This document shows positions 8,879 through 18,083 of a stretch of DNA of 64,000 bases, piece after piece. Positions within the stretch are counted from its first letter, which is position 1; each line of letters starts with the position of its first letter. The stretch is from contig CP097092.1 of NCBI GenBank assembly GCA_023300185.1, positions 868,001 to 932,000 on the forward strand, read 5' to 3'. Source of the stretch: Lancefieldella parvula. GTDB taxonomy: Bacteria; Actinomycetota; Coriobacteriia; Coriobacteriales; Atopobiaceae. Under the pieces are notes generated by a model that was given only the letters and a program-made list of their open reading frames with translations, was not told the DNA's origin and ran no database searches. Position numbers and translations under genes: made by a program.

Positions 8879-8938
8879 CTACCTGCGAAAAAAGCCAAAT
8901 TAATTGCTATTTTTGAAACAATTTAGCAGGTAGATTGC
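8879..8938. promoter_or_regulatory. Inverted GCAGGTAG sites between methyltransferase and ohyA
   Basis: CTACCTGC (8879-8886) and GCAGGTAG (8926-8933) form an 8-bp inverted pair separated by 39 bases. The right arm extends to GCAGGTAGATTGC (8926-8938), whose reverse complement occurs exactly at 23373-23385. A further GCAGGTA is at 9041-9047. Spacing and repetition in a divergent promoter region suggest a regulator-binding site; the regulator is unidentified. Confidence 0.4.
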
Positions 8939-8972
8939 GACAAAAAATAACCTATATGTCCAATCGTTCTTT

Positions 8973-9000
8973 TTGTGCATTTTCTTTAGCAGTTTATAAG
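8973..9000 (+). promoter_or_regulatory. Possible ohyA promoter and leader hairpin
   Basis: TTGTGC (8973-8978) and TATAAG (8995-9000) are 16 bases apart and could be -35 and -10 boxes. Downstream, TTCCGC (9037-9042) and GCGGAA (9054-9059) form a small hairpin just before the AAGGAGG ribosome site at 9064-9070. Confidence 0.4.
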
Positions 9001-9075
9001 TTTATAGTGGACGCAAGGTAAGGGCGACTTACTAATTTCCGCAGGTAATTGATGCGGAATACTAAGGAGGAAGTT

Positions 9076-10869
9076 ATGTATTACTCTGCTGGAACGTATG
9101 AATCGTTCGCTAAGCCAGAAAAGCCCAAAGATGCCGACAAAAAATCAGCCTATATCATTGGAACAGGACTTGCAGGTCTAGCTGCTGCGTTTTATCTTGT
9201 CCGCGATGGCCAGGTAAAAGGTACAAGAATTCACCTGCTCGAGAAGCTTGAGCTTGCAGGCGGAAGTTGTGATGGTCGAAAAGATATTAGCAAGGGTTTC
9301 TATATGCGTGGTGGCCGCGAGATGGACAACCACTTTGAGTGCATGTGGGATATGTTCAGAGACGTCCCATCCATTGAAACACCTGGCGTCTCGGTACTTG
9401 ATGAGTATTATTGGCTCAACAAGCACGATCCTAACTACTCGCTCTGCAGGGCTTCCGAGAAGTGTGGCAAAGACGCTCACACAAACAAGCAGTTTAAGCT
9501 TGATAAAGAGTCTTCACTTGCACTTGCCAAGCTGTTTATGACACCTGAGAAAGACCTTGAGGGCAAGAAGATTAGCGACGTACTTCCTGATTCTTTCTGG
9601 AACACTAACTTCTGGCTTTATTGGCAGACCATGTTTGCGTTCCAAAGATGGTCCTCCGCTCTTGAGATGAAGCGCTATCTTTGCAGATTCTGTCACCATA
9701 TTGACGGTCTGCCTGACTTTACTGCGCTGCGTTTTACCAAGTACAACCAGTATGAGAGCATGATTTTGCCACTGGTTAGGTATCTTGAGAATCACGGCGT
9801 AAGCGTTGACTACGGTATGGACGTCAAGAACGTCATCATCAACGACACCAATGGTAAAAAGGTAGCTACTCAGATTGTTTACGAGAAGAACGGCTCACAG
9901 CAAACCATTGATCTAACCGAAGACGATTTGGTGTTTATCACCAATGGCTGCTGCACCGATACCTCTTGCTACGGCGATCAAAATACTGCTCCTGACATTA
10001 GCAACGTCAGAAATGGCGTAGGAGAGTCCTGGGATCTGTGGAAGAACATTGCCGCTCAGGCCAAGCATGGCGAGTACGGCAATCCCGATAATTTCTGCAG
10101 CGACTTTGAGGCAACTAACTGGATGAGCGCTACTATCCAGACAAAAGACGAAGAGATTATCAAGAAGATTATTGGCGTCTGCAAGAGAGATCCAAGAGAA
10201 GGTAAGGTCACAACCGGCGGTATTGTAACCGTCAAGGATAGTACCGATAACTGGTACCTCTCGTGGACCATCAACCGTCAGCCACAGTTCAGAGCACAGG
10301 ACAAGGACACCGTACTTATCTGGGTCTATGCACTGAGCACCAACAAGCCTGGTAACTTTGTTAAGAAGGCTATGCGTAACTGCACCGGCGAGGAAGTGTG
10401 CCAGGAGTGGCTCTATCACATTGGTGTTCCAACCAAGAAGATTGAGGACTGGGCCAAGAACCGCTGCAACACCACTACGTGCTTCATGCCTTACATCAAC
10501 GCATTCTTCCAGCCAAGAAAGGCTGAGGACAGGCCTCTGGTTGTTCCTGAGGGTTCCGTTAACTTTGCCTTTATTGGACAGTTTGCCGAGACTCCTCGTG
10601 ACACCATCTTTACTACGGAGTACTCAATCCGCACTGGTATGGAGTCTGTCTACACGTTGATGGATGTTGATAGAGGCGTACCAGAGGTTTGGGGTTCTCA
10701 GTACGACATCAGAGAGCTTCTAAGGGCAACCTACTATGCTCTGGACAAGAAAACGCTTGATAAGGCGCCACTCTCGTTCAAGGAGAAGATGCTCTTAAAG
10801 GTAGCTCTCAAGGCTGTCAAGGGCACTGATATTGAGCTGCTTCTAAGGAACAGCGGACTGATTAAGTAG
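9076..10869 (+). CDS. ohyA: Oleate hydratase (myosin-cross-reactive antigen family)
   Basis: FAD-dependent enzyme that adds water to the cis-9 double bond of unsaturated fatty acids such as oleate, giving 10-hydroxystearate (EC 4.2.1.53). It is common in commensals and protects against host fatty acids. The 597-residue protein has the N-terminal dinucleotide-binding IIGTGLAGLAAAFYLVRDG, the family signature RGGREMDNHFECMWD with the conserved Glu, and the C-terminal FAFIGQFAETPRDTIFTTEY region, all at expected positions and full length. Start chosen at ATG 9076, six bases after AAGGAGG; an upstream in-frame ATG at 9049 would overlap that site. It is monocistronic, ending in a strong terminator. 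Confidence 0.95.
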   Translation: MYYSAGTYESFAKPEKPKDADKKSAYIIGTGLAGLAAAFYLVRDGQVKGTRIHLLEKLELAGGSCDGRKDISKGFYMRGGREMDNHFECMWDMFRDVPSIETPGVSVLDEYYWLNKHDPNYSLCRASEKCGKDAHTNKQFKLDKESSLALAKLFMTPEKDLEGKKISDVLPDSFWNTNFWLYWQTMFAFQRWSSALEMKRYLCRFCHHIDGLPDFTALRFTKYNQYESMILPLVRYLENHGVSVDYGMDVKNVIINDTNGKKVATQIVYEKNGSQQTIDLTEDDLVFITNGCCTDTSCYGDQNTAPDISNVRNGVGESWDLWKNIAAQAKHGEYGNPDNFCSDFEATNWMSATIQTKDEEIIKKIIGVCKRDPREGKVTTGGIVTVKDSTDNWYLSWTINRQPQFRAQDKDTVLIWVYALSTNKPGNFVKKAMRNCTGEEVCQEWLYHIGVPTKKIEDWAKNRCNTTTCFMPYINAFFQPRKAEDRPLVVPEGSVNFAFIGQFAETPRDTIFTTEYSIRTGMESVYTLMDVDRGVPEVWGSQYDIRELLRATYYALDKKTLDKAPLSFKEKMLLKVALKAVKGTDIELLLRNSGLIK

Positions 10870-10935
10870 AGGTGTGGAGAAAACCGCAGAGTCAAAACGA
10901 TTGGCAACACGCGATTAAACACGTGTGAGTAACAT

Positions 10936-10977
10936 AAAAGTGGCTGCATTTGACGTGTCATCTGCAGCCACTTTTTT
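10936..10977 (+). terminator. Terminator of ohyA
   Basis: AAAAGTGGCTGCA (10936-10948) pairs perfectly with TGCAGCCACTTTT (10963-10975), and the T run continues to 10977. Confidence 0.92.
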
Positions 10978-11140
10978 ACGATTCAGATATAACACTTAGA
11001 GATAAGACTATCTGTATTAGGTTGCATGCTCTGTAGACCTATATCAATTAGTTAAAAATGCATGTGGTACCAACAGCGAGAAAACAAATTATAATTTGTA
11101 GCGGCAAGAAAAATGTAATGGCAATACATCCAACTTGTAT

Positions 11141-11160
11141 CAAAATACAATGGTATTTTG
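11141..11160. promoter_or_regulatory. Inverted repeat over the methyltransferase leader
   Basis: CAAAATAC (11141-11148) and GTATTTTG (11153-11160) form a perfect 8-bp inverted repeat with loop AATG, ending directly before the GAGGAG ribosome site. It could be an operator or a hairpin limiting translation. Confidence 0.4.
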
Positions 11161-11173
11161 AGGAGATTACAAG

Positions 11174-11938
11174 ATGAATGACTATATAAAAACAAATAAA
11201 GATAGATGGAATAAGGTAAACAATGACTATACCCAGCCATTGACGCATGAAGAATTAGAAGAGGCTAGAAATAATCCAATTGCCGTTGCATTAACGGTTG
11301 GCAAAAAAGTTCCAACAGAATGGTTTGAAAAGACCAGCGGAAAAAAGATATTAGGCTTGGCTTGTGGTGGTGGACAACAGGGTCCCATTTTTGCTGCTAA
11401 AGGTTATGACGTAACCATAATGGATTTTTCTACATCACAATTACAAAAAGATGAGATGGTTGCTAAAAGAGAAGGCTTAAAAATCAATACCGTTCAAGCC
11501 GATATGACAAAACCGTTTCCATTCGAAGATGAAACTTTCGATATTATTTTTAATCCAGTTTCGAATGTATACATAGAAGACTTAGAAAACATGTATAAAG
11601 AAGCCGCTCGCGTATTGAAAAAGGGCGGGCTGTTAATGGTCGGCTTCATGAATCCTTGGACGTACATGTATGATGCTGACGTTGTATGGGACCAACCCGA
11701 TGAGGAATTACTTTTAAAGTTTTCAATTCCCTTTAATTCAAGAGAGCTTGAAGAGCAAGGCAAAATAACCATAGATCCAGCATATGGATATGAATTTAGC
11801 CATACCTTAGAAGCTCAGATTAGAGGACAACTTAAAAATGGCCTTGCTATGATTGATTTTTATGAGTCATGTGATAAAAGGAATCGATTATCACAGTATG
11901 GGAATGACTATATTGCCACGCTCTGCATCAAGCTCTAA
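11174..11938 (+). CDS. SAM-dependent methyltransferase (acquired, AT-rich)
   Basis: A 254-residue class I methyltransferase: motif I ILGLACGGGQQG at 59-70, acidic strand-2 in VTIMDFS, then ADMTKPFPFEDETFDIIF and an ARVLKKGGLLMVGF strand. The C-terminal half, with an MNPWTYMYD segment, resembles methyltransferases common in Firmicutes. Codon use is clearly more AT-rich than the flanking ohyA, which suggests horizontal acquisition. GAGGAG precedes the ATG. It converges with the HAD phosphatase gene with only two bases between stops. The substrate is unknown. Confidence 0.8.
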   Translation: MNDYIKTNKDRWNKVNNDYTQPLTHEELEEARNNPIAVALTVGKKVPTEWFEKTSGKKILGLACGGGQQGPIFAAKGYDVTIMDFSTSQLQKDEMVAKREGLKINTVQADMTKPFPFEDETFDIIFNPVSNVYIEDLENMYKEAARVLKKGGLLMVGFMNPWTYMYDADVVWDQPDEELLLKFSIPFNSRELEEQGKITIDPAYGYEFSHTLEAQIRGQLKNGLAMIDFYESCDKRNRLSQYGNDYIATLCIKL

Positions 11939-11940
11939 TC

Positions 11941-12831
11941 CTATAGAGTTCTCTTCAGGACAGCCTGGACAACCTCAGAATCAAAGTCTCCCTGAGCCTC
12001 TGTAAGCGCCTCTAAGAGCTGAGCTACGCCTTCCTCATACACGCTAGGCAACAGATACTTCGAGACAGCCTTAGCCTCGTCAGTTCCGTTTTCCATGCAG
12101 CATGAGTGATGAGCAATCTTAAGAAGATCAAGATCGTTTTCGGAATCGCCGCACACAATAACTTCTTCTGGCTTAAGACCTATAGTCTCAATGAGCTTCT
12201 CGAATCCCTGTGCCTTATTCCAACCACGATAATTGATGTCAAACCAACCAATATAGGGAGAAACCAACTCAACCTCTGGAACTGCACTGGTAACAGCCTC
12301 ATAGATTTCTTGCGCGCGCTTTTCATCTTGGGGTAAGAGAAGACCTCCCGCATACATAGGGATATCTTTTGGAACGGACTGCGGACCAAGCCCTGGCACA
12401 AAAGTGTTAAACGAGGCTGCAAGATGATCTACTACCTCTTGAGTGGTATCAACTATTTTCCAACAAGAGGTAAATGACGTATCTAAAGGCTGCTCAAGCG
12501 GACCTTCTTGATAATACGTAAGCAAACAATCATCCATTGGAGAAATAACCTCGTAGATCTTCTCCATCATCTCGTAGGTAAATTGTTTGGTGAAAATGAG
12601 CTTGCCATTAAAGTAGAGAATCTTTCCACTAGAAAACACGCCAGTGTCTGTCAGGGAAACGTCAGACTTTAGATAAGAAAGTGCATCATAAACTGGTCTT
12701 CCGGTAGAAAGTCCAAACGCAATACCTGCGGCTTTAAGATTATTAATTGCCTGATGAGTTCTTTCTGAAATAGCCGGAGTGTCAGCGGGTTTTAACGTTT
12801 GGTCCATATCGGAAAGAACAAGCTTAATCAT
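11941..12831 (-). CDS. HAD-superfamily phosphatase, Cof type
   Basis: A 296-residue cytosolic hydrolase of the HAD superfamily, Cof/IIB subgroup, which dephosphorylates sugar phosphates, nucleotides or cofactors. Motif I is SDMDQT with the nucleophile Asp8 and general acid Asp10, motif II is the Thr in GLSTGR, and motif III/IV is VCGDSENDLDLL. A large cap lies between them as expected. Start chosen at ATG 12831 because GGGAG precedes it and MIKLVLSDMD is the family N-terminus; an 18-residue upstream extension is probably not translated. The substrate is not predictable. Confidence 0.85.
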   Translation of the reverse strand: MIKLVLSDMDQTLKPADTPAISERTHQAINNLKAAGIAFGLSTGRPVYDALSYLKSDVSLTDTGVFSSGKILYFNGKLIFTKQFTYEMMEKIYEVISPMDDCLLTYYQEGPLEQPLDTSFTSCWKIVDTTQEVVDHLAASFNTFVPGLGPQSVPKDIPMYAGGLLLPQDEKRAQEIYEAVTSAVPEVELVSPYIGWFDINYRGWNKAQGFEKLIETIGLKPEEVIVCGDSENDLDLLKIAHHSCCMENGTDEAKAVSKYLLPSVYEEGVAQLLEALTEAQGDFDSEVVQAVLKRTL

Positions 12832-12958
12832 CAGGGCTCCCAAGATACGTGTGCTAAGTGAGTGTTTTGTTAATTCTACCAGCAAGAGTAGAGAAACGCG
12901 TAAAAATTGCCGTTATTATTACGTTATTAACTTAAAACTACGAGATTAGTAGAGGTCC

Positions 12959-14357
12959 ATGAATATTTACGACCACTTTGCTCACGAGGATGAATATCCA
13001 GAGCTCAACATAGAGGCAATGTCTGAAAGACTTGCAAAGGCGCTGTCTTTTAAGACGGTGTATACCGACGCGGAGACAACCGATTGGTCTCAGTTTGATG
13101 CTCTTCAACAGCACATTGTTGATAGCTTCCCGTATGTTATGACCGCAGCCTCTAACGTTGAAGTGGTTGGCCACTCGCTCCTCATTGAGATTCCAGGATC
13201 TAACCCTAAGCTTACTGCATTGATGCTTATTGCTCACCAGGATGTAGTTCCTGTTGTTCCTGGTACAGAAGACGCATGGACGCACGATCCCTTTGGTGGA
13301 GATGTCGATGACACCTACATTTGGGGACGTGGTGCGCTTGATATCAAAGACATGCTTATGGGCGAGCTTGAGGCGCTAGAGTATCTGCTTTCACAGGGTT
13401 TCTCGCCAAGGCGCTCTATCTACCTGGCATTTGGCGAAGACGAAGAGGTCTTGAGCCACGGCGCCACTAGGCTTGCAGAGGTCATGGCCTCGCGAGAAAT
13501 GCGTGCAGCTTGCCTTCTGGACGAGGGCACCACTACGTTTTTTGATGGCAGCGCCTACGGTGCGCCAGAGGCTACCGTGGCCGACATCTGCATCTCGCAA
13601 AAGGGCTTCTTGAACGTTAGACTTACTGCGACCTGGCCATGGTGGACATTCCTCAAATCCGTTTGGTGGAACTTCGCTTGAGCATTTGAGCTGCGCACTA
13701 GCCGCTCTTTCTGAGGCTAAACCTCAACCTGAGCTTAATGACATTGTTAAAGAAACCTTCAAGGTTCTTGCGTCTGAAATCACCGAGGAGCCTTTTGCTT
13801 CGCTGGTACATGACGTAGATACCAATGCAGATAAGATTGCACTTGCTGCAGCTCAGATCAAAGAGCTTTATCCGTTTGTAACCACCACGTACGCTTTCAA
13901 CATGCTTGAGGGTTCAAGTAGTGCGGCTAACGTTATGCCTGGTAATGTCAGCGCAACCATTAACATAAGGCTGCTTCCAGGGGTAAGCGTTGAAGAAACC
14001 GTTGAACACATAAAACAGGTGGTAGCTCAGGTTGACCCTTCCATTGAGGTTGAGGCTTTGCATTCCACTCCTGCGGGAAGAATTGATTCTCCAGCTGGTG
14101 CTGGCTATCAAGAGCTCAAAGCCATTATGGAACACTACCATCCAGGCGTTACCTTTGTTCCATCCTTTGTGTGTGGTGGCACCGATTCTGTCCGTTACGA
14201 GGGAATCTGCGATTCTATTCTGCGCATTTGTCCTTTTAGGCCAACGCCAGAAGATGAGGCAAACGGCGTTCATGGCATTGATGAACGTATCGAGAAACGC
14301 GTGTATGCTCAGGGCGTCCGTGTTCTTGTGTCCTTTGTTAAACAAATGTGCGAATAA
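12959..14357 (+). pseudogene. M20-family metallopeptidase (dipeptidase / carboxypeptidase), frameshifted
   Basis: Zinc-dependent amidohydrolase of the M20 family that cleaves dipeptides or acylated amino acids. Metal and catalytic motifs are in order: AHQDVVPVV, WGRGALDIKD and the catalytic pair in FGEDEEV. The frame breaks at about 13634: ACC is followed by an extra T, giving a stop at 13681, while the next frame continues GHGGHSSNPFGGTSLEHLSC, the expected dimerisation-domain entry, to 14357 with FVCGGTDSVRY and the terminal VHGIDERI. With one base removed the protein is about 465 residues and complete. Confidence 0.88.
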
Positions 14358-14423
14358 TTTGCTATCGCGCAACTTACGTTAAAATAGACGCATGTTATGT
14401 TCTACAAAAAGGGGAGAGAAACG

Positions 14424-15155
14424 TTGCAAACTAGGCAGCAGCTAGCTAATCAAGTAGCATCCCAAATTAAAGAAGCAGCAGACGCCGATGCAGCAAAGGC
14501 GCAGGCAGAGGGAACTATTACTGATCCAGTTGGTAGTTCTAACAACCCTTCCAATGCAATTTTTACTGTTGCAAACGTCATTACTTTTTGCAGATTGATT
14601 CTTACGATTGTCTTTCTTGTGCTCTTCTCAACAGGTGGAAATCGTTGGGTAGCACTTGGCTGTTATGTAACTGCAGCTGTTACTGACTTCCTTGACGGCC
14701 AGATTGCTCGTAGAACGCAAACCGTAAGCTGGCTGGGAAAAATCATGGATCCTATCATGGACCGAGTCCTTCTTATCACGGGCGTTCTTGGTCTTTTGAT
14801 TATTGGTGAGCTTCCTCTCTGGATTCCATTGTTTGTTATTGGACGCGATATCTACCTTACTCTTGGCGCTCTTGCTGTGCGCAAATTCCGCAGGCGTCCT
14901 ATTGATGTTGTCTTTGTAGGTAAAACTGCAACTGCCTTTTTGATGACTGGTTTTAGTCTGCTTCTTCTGGGCATTCCAATTGTATCCGGCCTTGGTCTGG
15001 TCAACGTCAGTTGGCTTCCAGGTCTTAACTCTGAGAGCAGCGCACTAGGTATCTTCTTTGTGTATATAGGAATTGTTTTCTCGGCAATTACTGCAGTTGT
15101 TTATACTGGTGAAGCGGCTAAAATAGTTAAAGATAGTAAAAACACTCAAGCATAA
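14424..15155 (+). CDS. CDP-alcohol phosphatidyltransferase (PgsA-like)
   Basis: An integral-membrane phospholipid synthase of about 243 residues, transferring a phosphatidyl group from CDP-diacylglycerol to an alcohol. The family signature is present as D-G-x2-A-R-x8-G-x3-D-x3-D: TDFLDGQIARR, then GKIMDPIMDR. Several hydrophobic helices flank it. Start chosen at TTG 14424 because AGGGGAG lies about seven bases upstream; an ATG at 14397 would precede that site. The N-terminal 40 residues are Ala/Gln-rich and soluble. A second, frameshifted pgsA is at 42783-43389, so this paralogue may make a different lipid such as phosphatidylinositol phosphate or cardiolipin. It is followed 12 bases later by the carboxypeptidase. 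Confidence 0.82.
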   Translation: MQTRQQLANQVASQIKEAADADAAKAQAEGTITDPVGSSNNPSNAIFTVANVITFCRLILTIVFLVLFSTGGNRWVALGCYVTAAVTDFLDGQIARRTQTVSWLGKIMDPIMDRVLLITGVLGLLIIGELPLWIPLFVIGRDIYLTLGALAVRKFRRRPIDVVFVGKTATAFLMTGFSLLLLGIPIVSGLGLVNVSWLPGLNSESSALGIFFVYIGIVFSAITAVVYTGEAAKIVKDSKNTQA

Positions 15156-15167
15156 GTTAGGTTGTTT

Positions 15168-16391
15168 ATGACTTTCCTTAAGCACAACCATGTTTCTTTG
15201 CGCCAGCTCTCTTATAAGACGCTGGCTTTTCTTGTTAGCTTGCTACTTGTTTTTGTTTTAGCTGCTCCTTTTGCTCCCGCAACTACAGTTTTGGCAGAAA
15301 ATACCTCTTCTCACAAGTCTTCTGTAACCGATGAGCCAAAACTTACCGAGGCAACTACTGCTATTGTTACTGATGCTCAAGGAAACGTTCTCTGGAGCAA
15401 AAATCCAGATCAAGAGCTTCCTATGGCATCCATTACCAAGGTTATGACCGCAATTGTTGCGCTTGATTCGGGCGTCAATCTTGATGAGCCCTGCAAGATC
15501 TCCGTTCCAGATCTTGAAGAGGGATCGCAAGTAGCGGGCTTGACCTCGGACGATACTCCAACACTTAGACAGCTCATTATGATGATGCTGGTGTATTCGG
15601 CAAACGATGCGGCTTATAACATTGCCATTAACGTATCTGGCTCTCAGCAGGCCTTTGTTGATCAGATGAACAAGAAGGCTGCTGAGATTGGCATGACTCA
15701 CACGCAGTTCCAGAATCCTCATGGCTTAGATGCTGATGGTCACTATTCAACCGCGCGAGACCTTGCTTTGATGGGTCGTTATGCACGCGAGCACTATCCA
15801 CTTATCGCAAGTGCTGTGCATACCAGGTCATACACTACAACGGTAGGAGGGGAGCAGCGCACGTTCCACTCCACCGATGATCTTATGGACACCTACCGAG
15901 GTCTTCTCGGCATTAAAACAGGTGCAGAAGACTCTGGTACTGCCTTCTTGGGCGCTTCCAAGCGCGGGAATATTACGCTTTATACCTGTGTGCTTGGTTG
16001 CGAGACTACACAAGGTCGTTTTGACGATACTGCCATTCTGATGAACTGGGCTTATCGCAATTACAATCGCGTAAGCATTCAGCGAACTGACCAGATTGTG
16101 CAGATTCGTACGAGTGAGGACAACTTCTTGCTCTCTGCAGTGGTTAAACCATCAACTTCTACCACGTATATGGCATGGCCTGGCTCTAAAGACTTCACCT
16201 ATCAGACCTCCATGCTTTCTCCCAACTATCCAGTAGCTAACAACCAGCTGATTTCTTCAACTGACTGGTCTCAAGATTCCGCGCAGGTAGGCACCACCAT
16301 TACCCAGGCACATCTGACACTGTGGACTATTCCGGCCTACAACCTCTTTGACCTGTATTCGGTTGCTCCGTATCTCTTTGGGAGAAACTAA
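15168..16391 (+). CDS. dacF: D-alanyl-D-alanine carboxypeptidase (penicillin-binding protein, S11)
   Basis: Secreted, membrane-associated serine peptidase that trims the terminal D-Ala from peptidoglycan pentapeptides. It has an N-terminal signal (Leu/Val-rich segment near residues 18-34, then AFAxA-like cleavage). The three active-site motifs are SITK (Ser88-Lys91), SAN in VYSANDAA, and KTG in GIKTGAEDSG. The C-terminal beta-rich region ends without a clear amphipathic anchor. ATG 15168 is preferred; a TTG at 15162 is also in frame. The stop overlaps the next start (TAATG), indicating translational coupling. Confidence 0.88.
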   Translation: MTFLKHNHVSLRQLSYKTLAFLVSLLLVFVLAAPFAPATTVLAENTSSHKSSVTDEPKLTEATTAIVTDAQGNVLWSKNPDQELPMASITKVMTAIVALDSGVNLDEPCKISVPDLEEGSQVAGLTSDDTPTLRQLIMMMLVYSANDAAYNIAINVSGSQQAFVDQMNKKAAEIGMTHTQFQNPHGLDADGHYSTARDLALMGRYAREHYPLIASAVHTRSYTTTVGGEQRTFHSTDDLMDTYRGLLGIKTGAEDSGTAFLGASKRGNITLYTCVLGCETTQGRFDDTAILMNWAYRNYNRVSIQRTDQIVQIRTSEDNFLLSAVVKPSTSTTYMAWPGSKDFTYQTSMLSPNYPVANNQLISSTDWSQDSAQVGTTITQAHLTLWTIPAYNLFDLYSVAPYLFGRN

Positions 16392-17233
16392 TGTCTGAGC
16401 AGAAACGCTCTATCCTTCATACCGAGCTTGAGTATCTTGGAGCACAATTCTCAACCTCAACTGAAGGCTTCAACTTAGCCCAATCTTTCTATGGCGAGAA
16501 ACCCCTTGAGGAAGCTCTGAAAGACTGCGCTCTTGTTGACCTGAGCGGTATCAGCTACACGCTTGTTAGCGGAGCAGTGGCTCAAAATTTTGTTGAAGCC
16601 GTCTTTGCAGGTAAACAGCTTGAGGTGGGAGAGACCTCGTTTGAGTGCGCTCTCACAGGAGACGGATCTTTGTCTTCCATTGGTCTTCTCGCCAGATCTG
16701 GGCAAAACGAGTACGTGGTACTTGACGCTTCTGAGCGCTCACTTGTTCTAGAAGAGTGGCTTTCTATCATTGCATCTGTCGAGCAAAACGGCGTAGCTCC
16801 TTATGCTGAGGTGTCGTTAGACGATGCAACTCCGCTACTCACGCCACTTCTTCTTGCTGGTAAAAAGGCAAAAAAGGTGCTCATGGATTACCTGGGAGAA
16901 CAACAACTCCCAGAAGACTCTAAACTATGTAACCTTATGCTTGACCAGACAATCCCAGCTCTTGTAGCCAATGTTTCAACCAAGAAAGTTCCTGCATATC
17001 TGGTTATGGTTCCACCAGTACATACGGTAATTCTTTTTAGGAGCTTGCTTTCTTTTGAGGCAGTTCATCCTCTTGGACATAAGCAGCTCATTGAAGGTCT
17101 AACAACATATCTTCCATGGTTTTCAGAACTTGCAAGTAACACTAAAGTAGTAGTAGCTAAAGATAAACTTGAGGGTTGGGGTTTGCTCAGAGCCTCTGAT
17201 GATTTCATTGGCGCAAGGGGAGATCTTCTATGA
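16391..17233 (+). CDS. GcvT/YgfZ-like folate-binding protein
   Basis: A 280-residue cytosolic protein resembling the aminomethyltransferase (GcvT) fold, shorter than true glycine-cleavage T protein. Seen: CALVDLSGISYTLVSG near the N-terminus, where GcvT has its DxS and folate-binding entry, then a tetrahydrofolate-domain-like centre and an acidic hydrophobic C-terminal barrel. Conserved GcvT catalytic residues are not clearly recognisable, so it may be a degenerate YgfZ-type protein. Its ATG overlaps the dacF stop and its TGA overlaps the ridA start (ATGA), so the three genes are coupled. Function is uncertain. Confidence 0.6.
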   Translation: MSEQKRSILHTELEYLGAQFSTSTEGFNLAQSFYGEKPLEEALKDCALVDLSGISYTLVSGAVAQNFVEAVFAGKQLEVGETSFECALTGDGSLSSIGLLARSGQNEYVVLDASERSLVLEEWLSIIASVEQNGVAPYAEVSLDDATPLLTPLLLAGKKAKKVLMDYLGEQQLPEDSKLCNLMLDQTIPALVANVSTKKVPAYLVMVPPVHTVILFRSLLSFEAVHPLGHKQLIEGLTTYLPWFSELASNTKVVVAKDKLEGWGLLRASDDFIGARGDLL

Positions 17234-17611
17234 AATATGCAATTAATGCAGTAGGTGTTCCAGACTCCAATGGGACCATACTCTCAGGGTACTACTGCAG
17301 GTAGATTGGTATTTGTAACTGGTCAAATTGCGGTTTCTGCAGAAGACCCAAAGAAGCTTATAGACGGAGGAATTGAAGAGCAGACTACCCGTGTCATCCA
17401 TCTTGCTCAGTCAATTCTGGCAGAGGCAGGATGCACCCTTTCTGATGTAGCTCAGACAACTATCTACCTTGCTGATATCAACGATTTGCCTAAGGTAAAT
17501 GAGATTTATAGGCAGTACTTTGTTCTTCCTGCACCTGGCAGAGCAGTTGTTGAAGTTTCTGCGTTGCCACTTGGTGCGCTCATCGAAATGGACTGCATTG
17601 CGTGTCGTTAA
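17230..17611 (+). pseudogene. ridA: RidA-family enamine/imine deaminase, frameshifted
   Basis: Small trimeric enzyme that hydrolyses reactive 2-aminoacrylate and related enamines. The start is the ATG at 17230, overlapping the previous stop. The frame reads MKYAINAVGVPDSNG and then breaks at about 17275, where one extra A separates it from PYSQGTTAGRLVFVTGQIA. After removing one base the protein is 126 residues, with the substrate-pocket Arg in PAPGRAVVEVSALPLGALIE and the closing IEMDCIA. An internal ATG at 17255 in the second frame would give a protein lacking the first strand, so it is an unlikely start. Confidence 0.88.
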
Positions 17612-17649
17612 GCGTTATTATTATGCTGTAACCAAATTAAGGAGAAACC

Positions 17650-18066
17650 ATGTCAACTGACGACATCAAACAGCAGTCACCAGACTCAACAGAGATTTTC
17701 CGCATGCCATCAGCTGACGCTACGGTTCCAGACCTTATGGCTCAACAAAAGCCAGCTCACCCTGTCCTTACTATTGTTAAGGGACCACAGACTGGTCAAA
17801 CTTTTGAGCTCAATTTCCCACAGATTTCTCTTGGCAGAGATCCAAAGAGCAGCGTTTTCTTGAACGACATGACAGTTTCTAGAAATCATGCCACCATTGA
17901 CCTCTCTAATCTTGCACTTGGTTATGCAACTATTGAAGACCTTGATTCTCTCAATGGTACCTGGGTTGATGGCGCCATTATTAACAAAGCTACCCTGCGT
18001 GATGGCTCAACCATTCAGATTGGCACCTTCCGCATGGTCTTCCATACCAGTAGAGTTTCAGCTTAA
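17650..18066 (+). CDS. FHA-domain protein, GarA/OdhI-like
   Basis: A 138-residue protein with an unstructured N-terminus and one C-terminal FHA phosphothreonine-binding domain, LGRDPKSSVFLNDMTVSRNH near residues 60-79. In actinobacteria GarA/OdhI is phosphorylated on an N-terminal Thr by Ser/Thr kinases, folds back on its FHA domain, and stops inhibiting 2-oxoglutarate metabolism. The matching element here is DSTEIFR, with Thr14. It is followed by a MerR gene, the same order as garA (Rv1827) and Rv1828 in Mycobacterium. AAGGAG precedes the ATG. The target enzymes in this organism are unknown. Confidence 0.85.
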   Translation: MSTDDIKQQSPDSTEIFRMPSADATVPDLMAQQKPAHPVLTIVKGPQTGQTFELNFPQISLGRDPKSSVFLNDMTVSRNHATIDLSNLALGYATIEDLDSLNGTWVDGAIINKATLRDGSTIQIGTFRMVFHTSRVSA

Positions 18067-18083
18067 GGTTAAAGGGTAGCTTT

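Noticed and set aside
17298..17309. GCAGGTAGATTG inside ridA, matching the intergenic motif
   Set aside because: It lies in coding sequence and is explained by the codons for Ala-Gly-Arg-Leu; not counted as a regulatory site.
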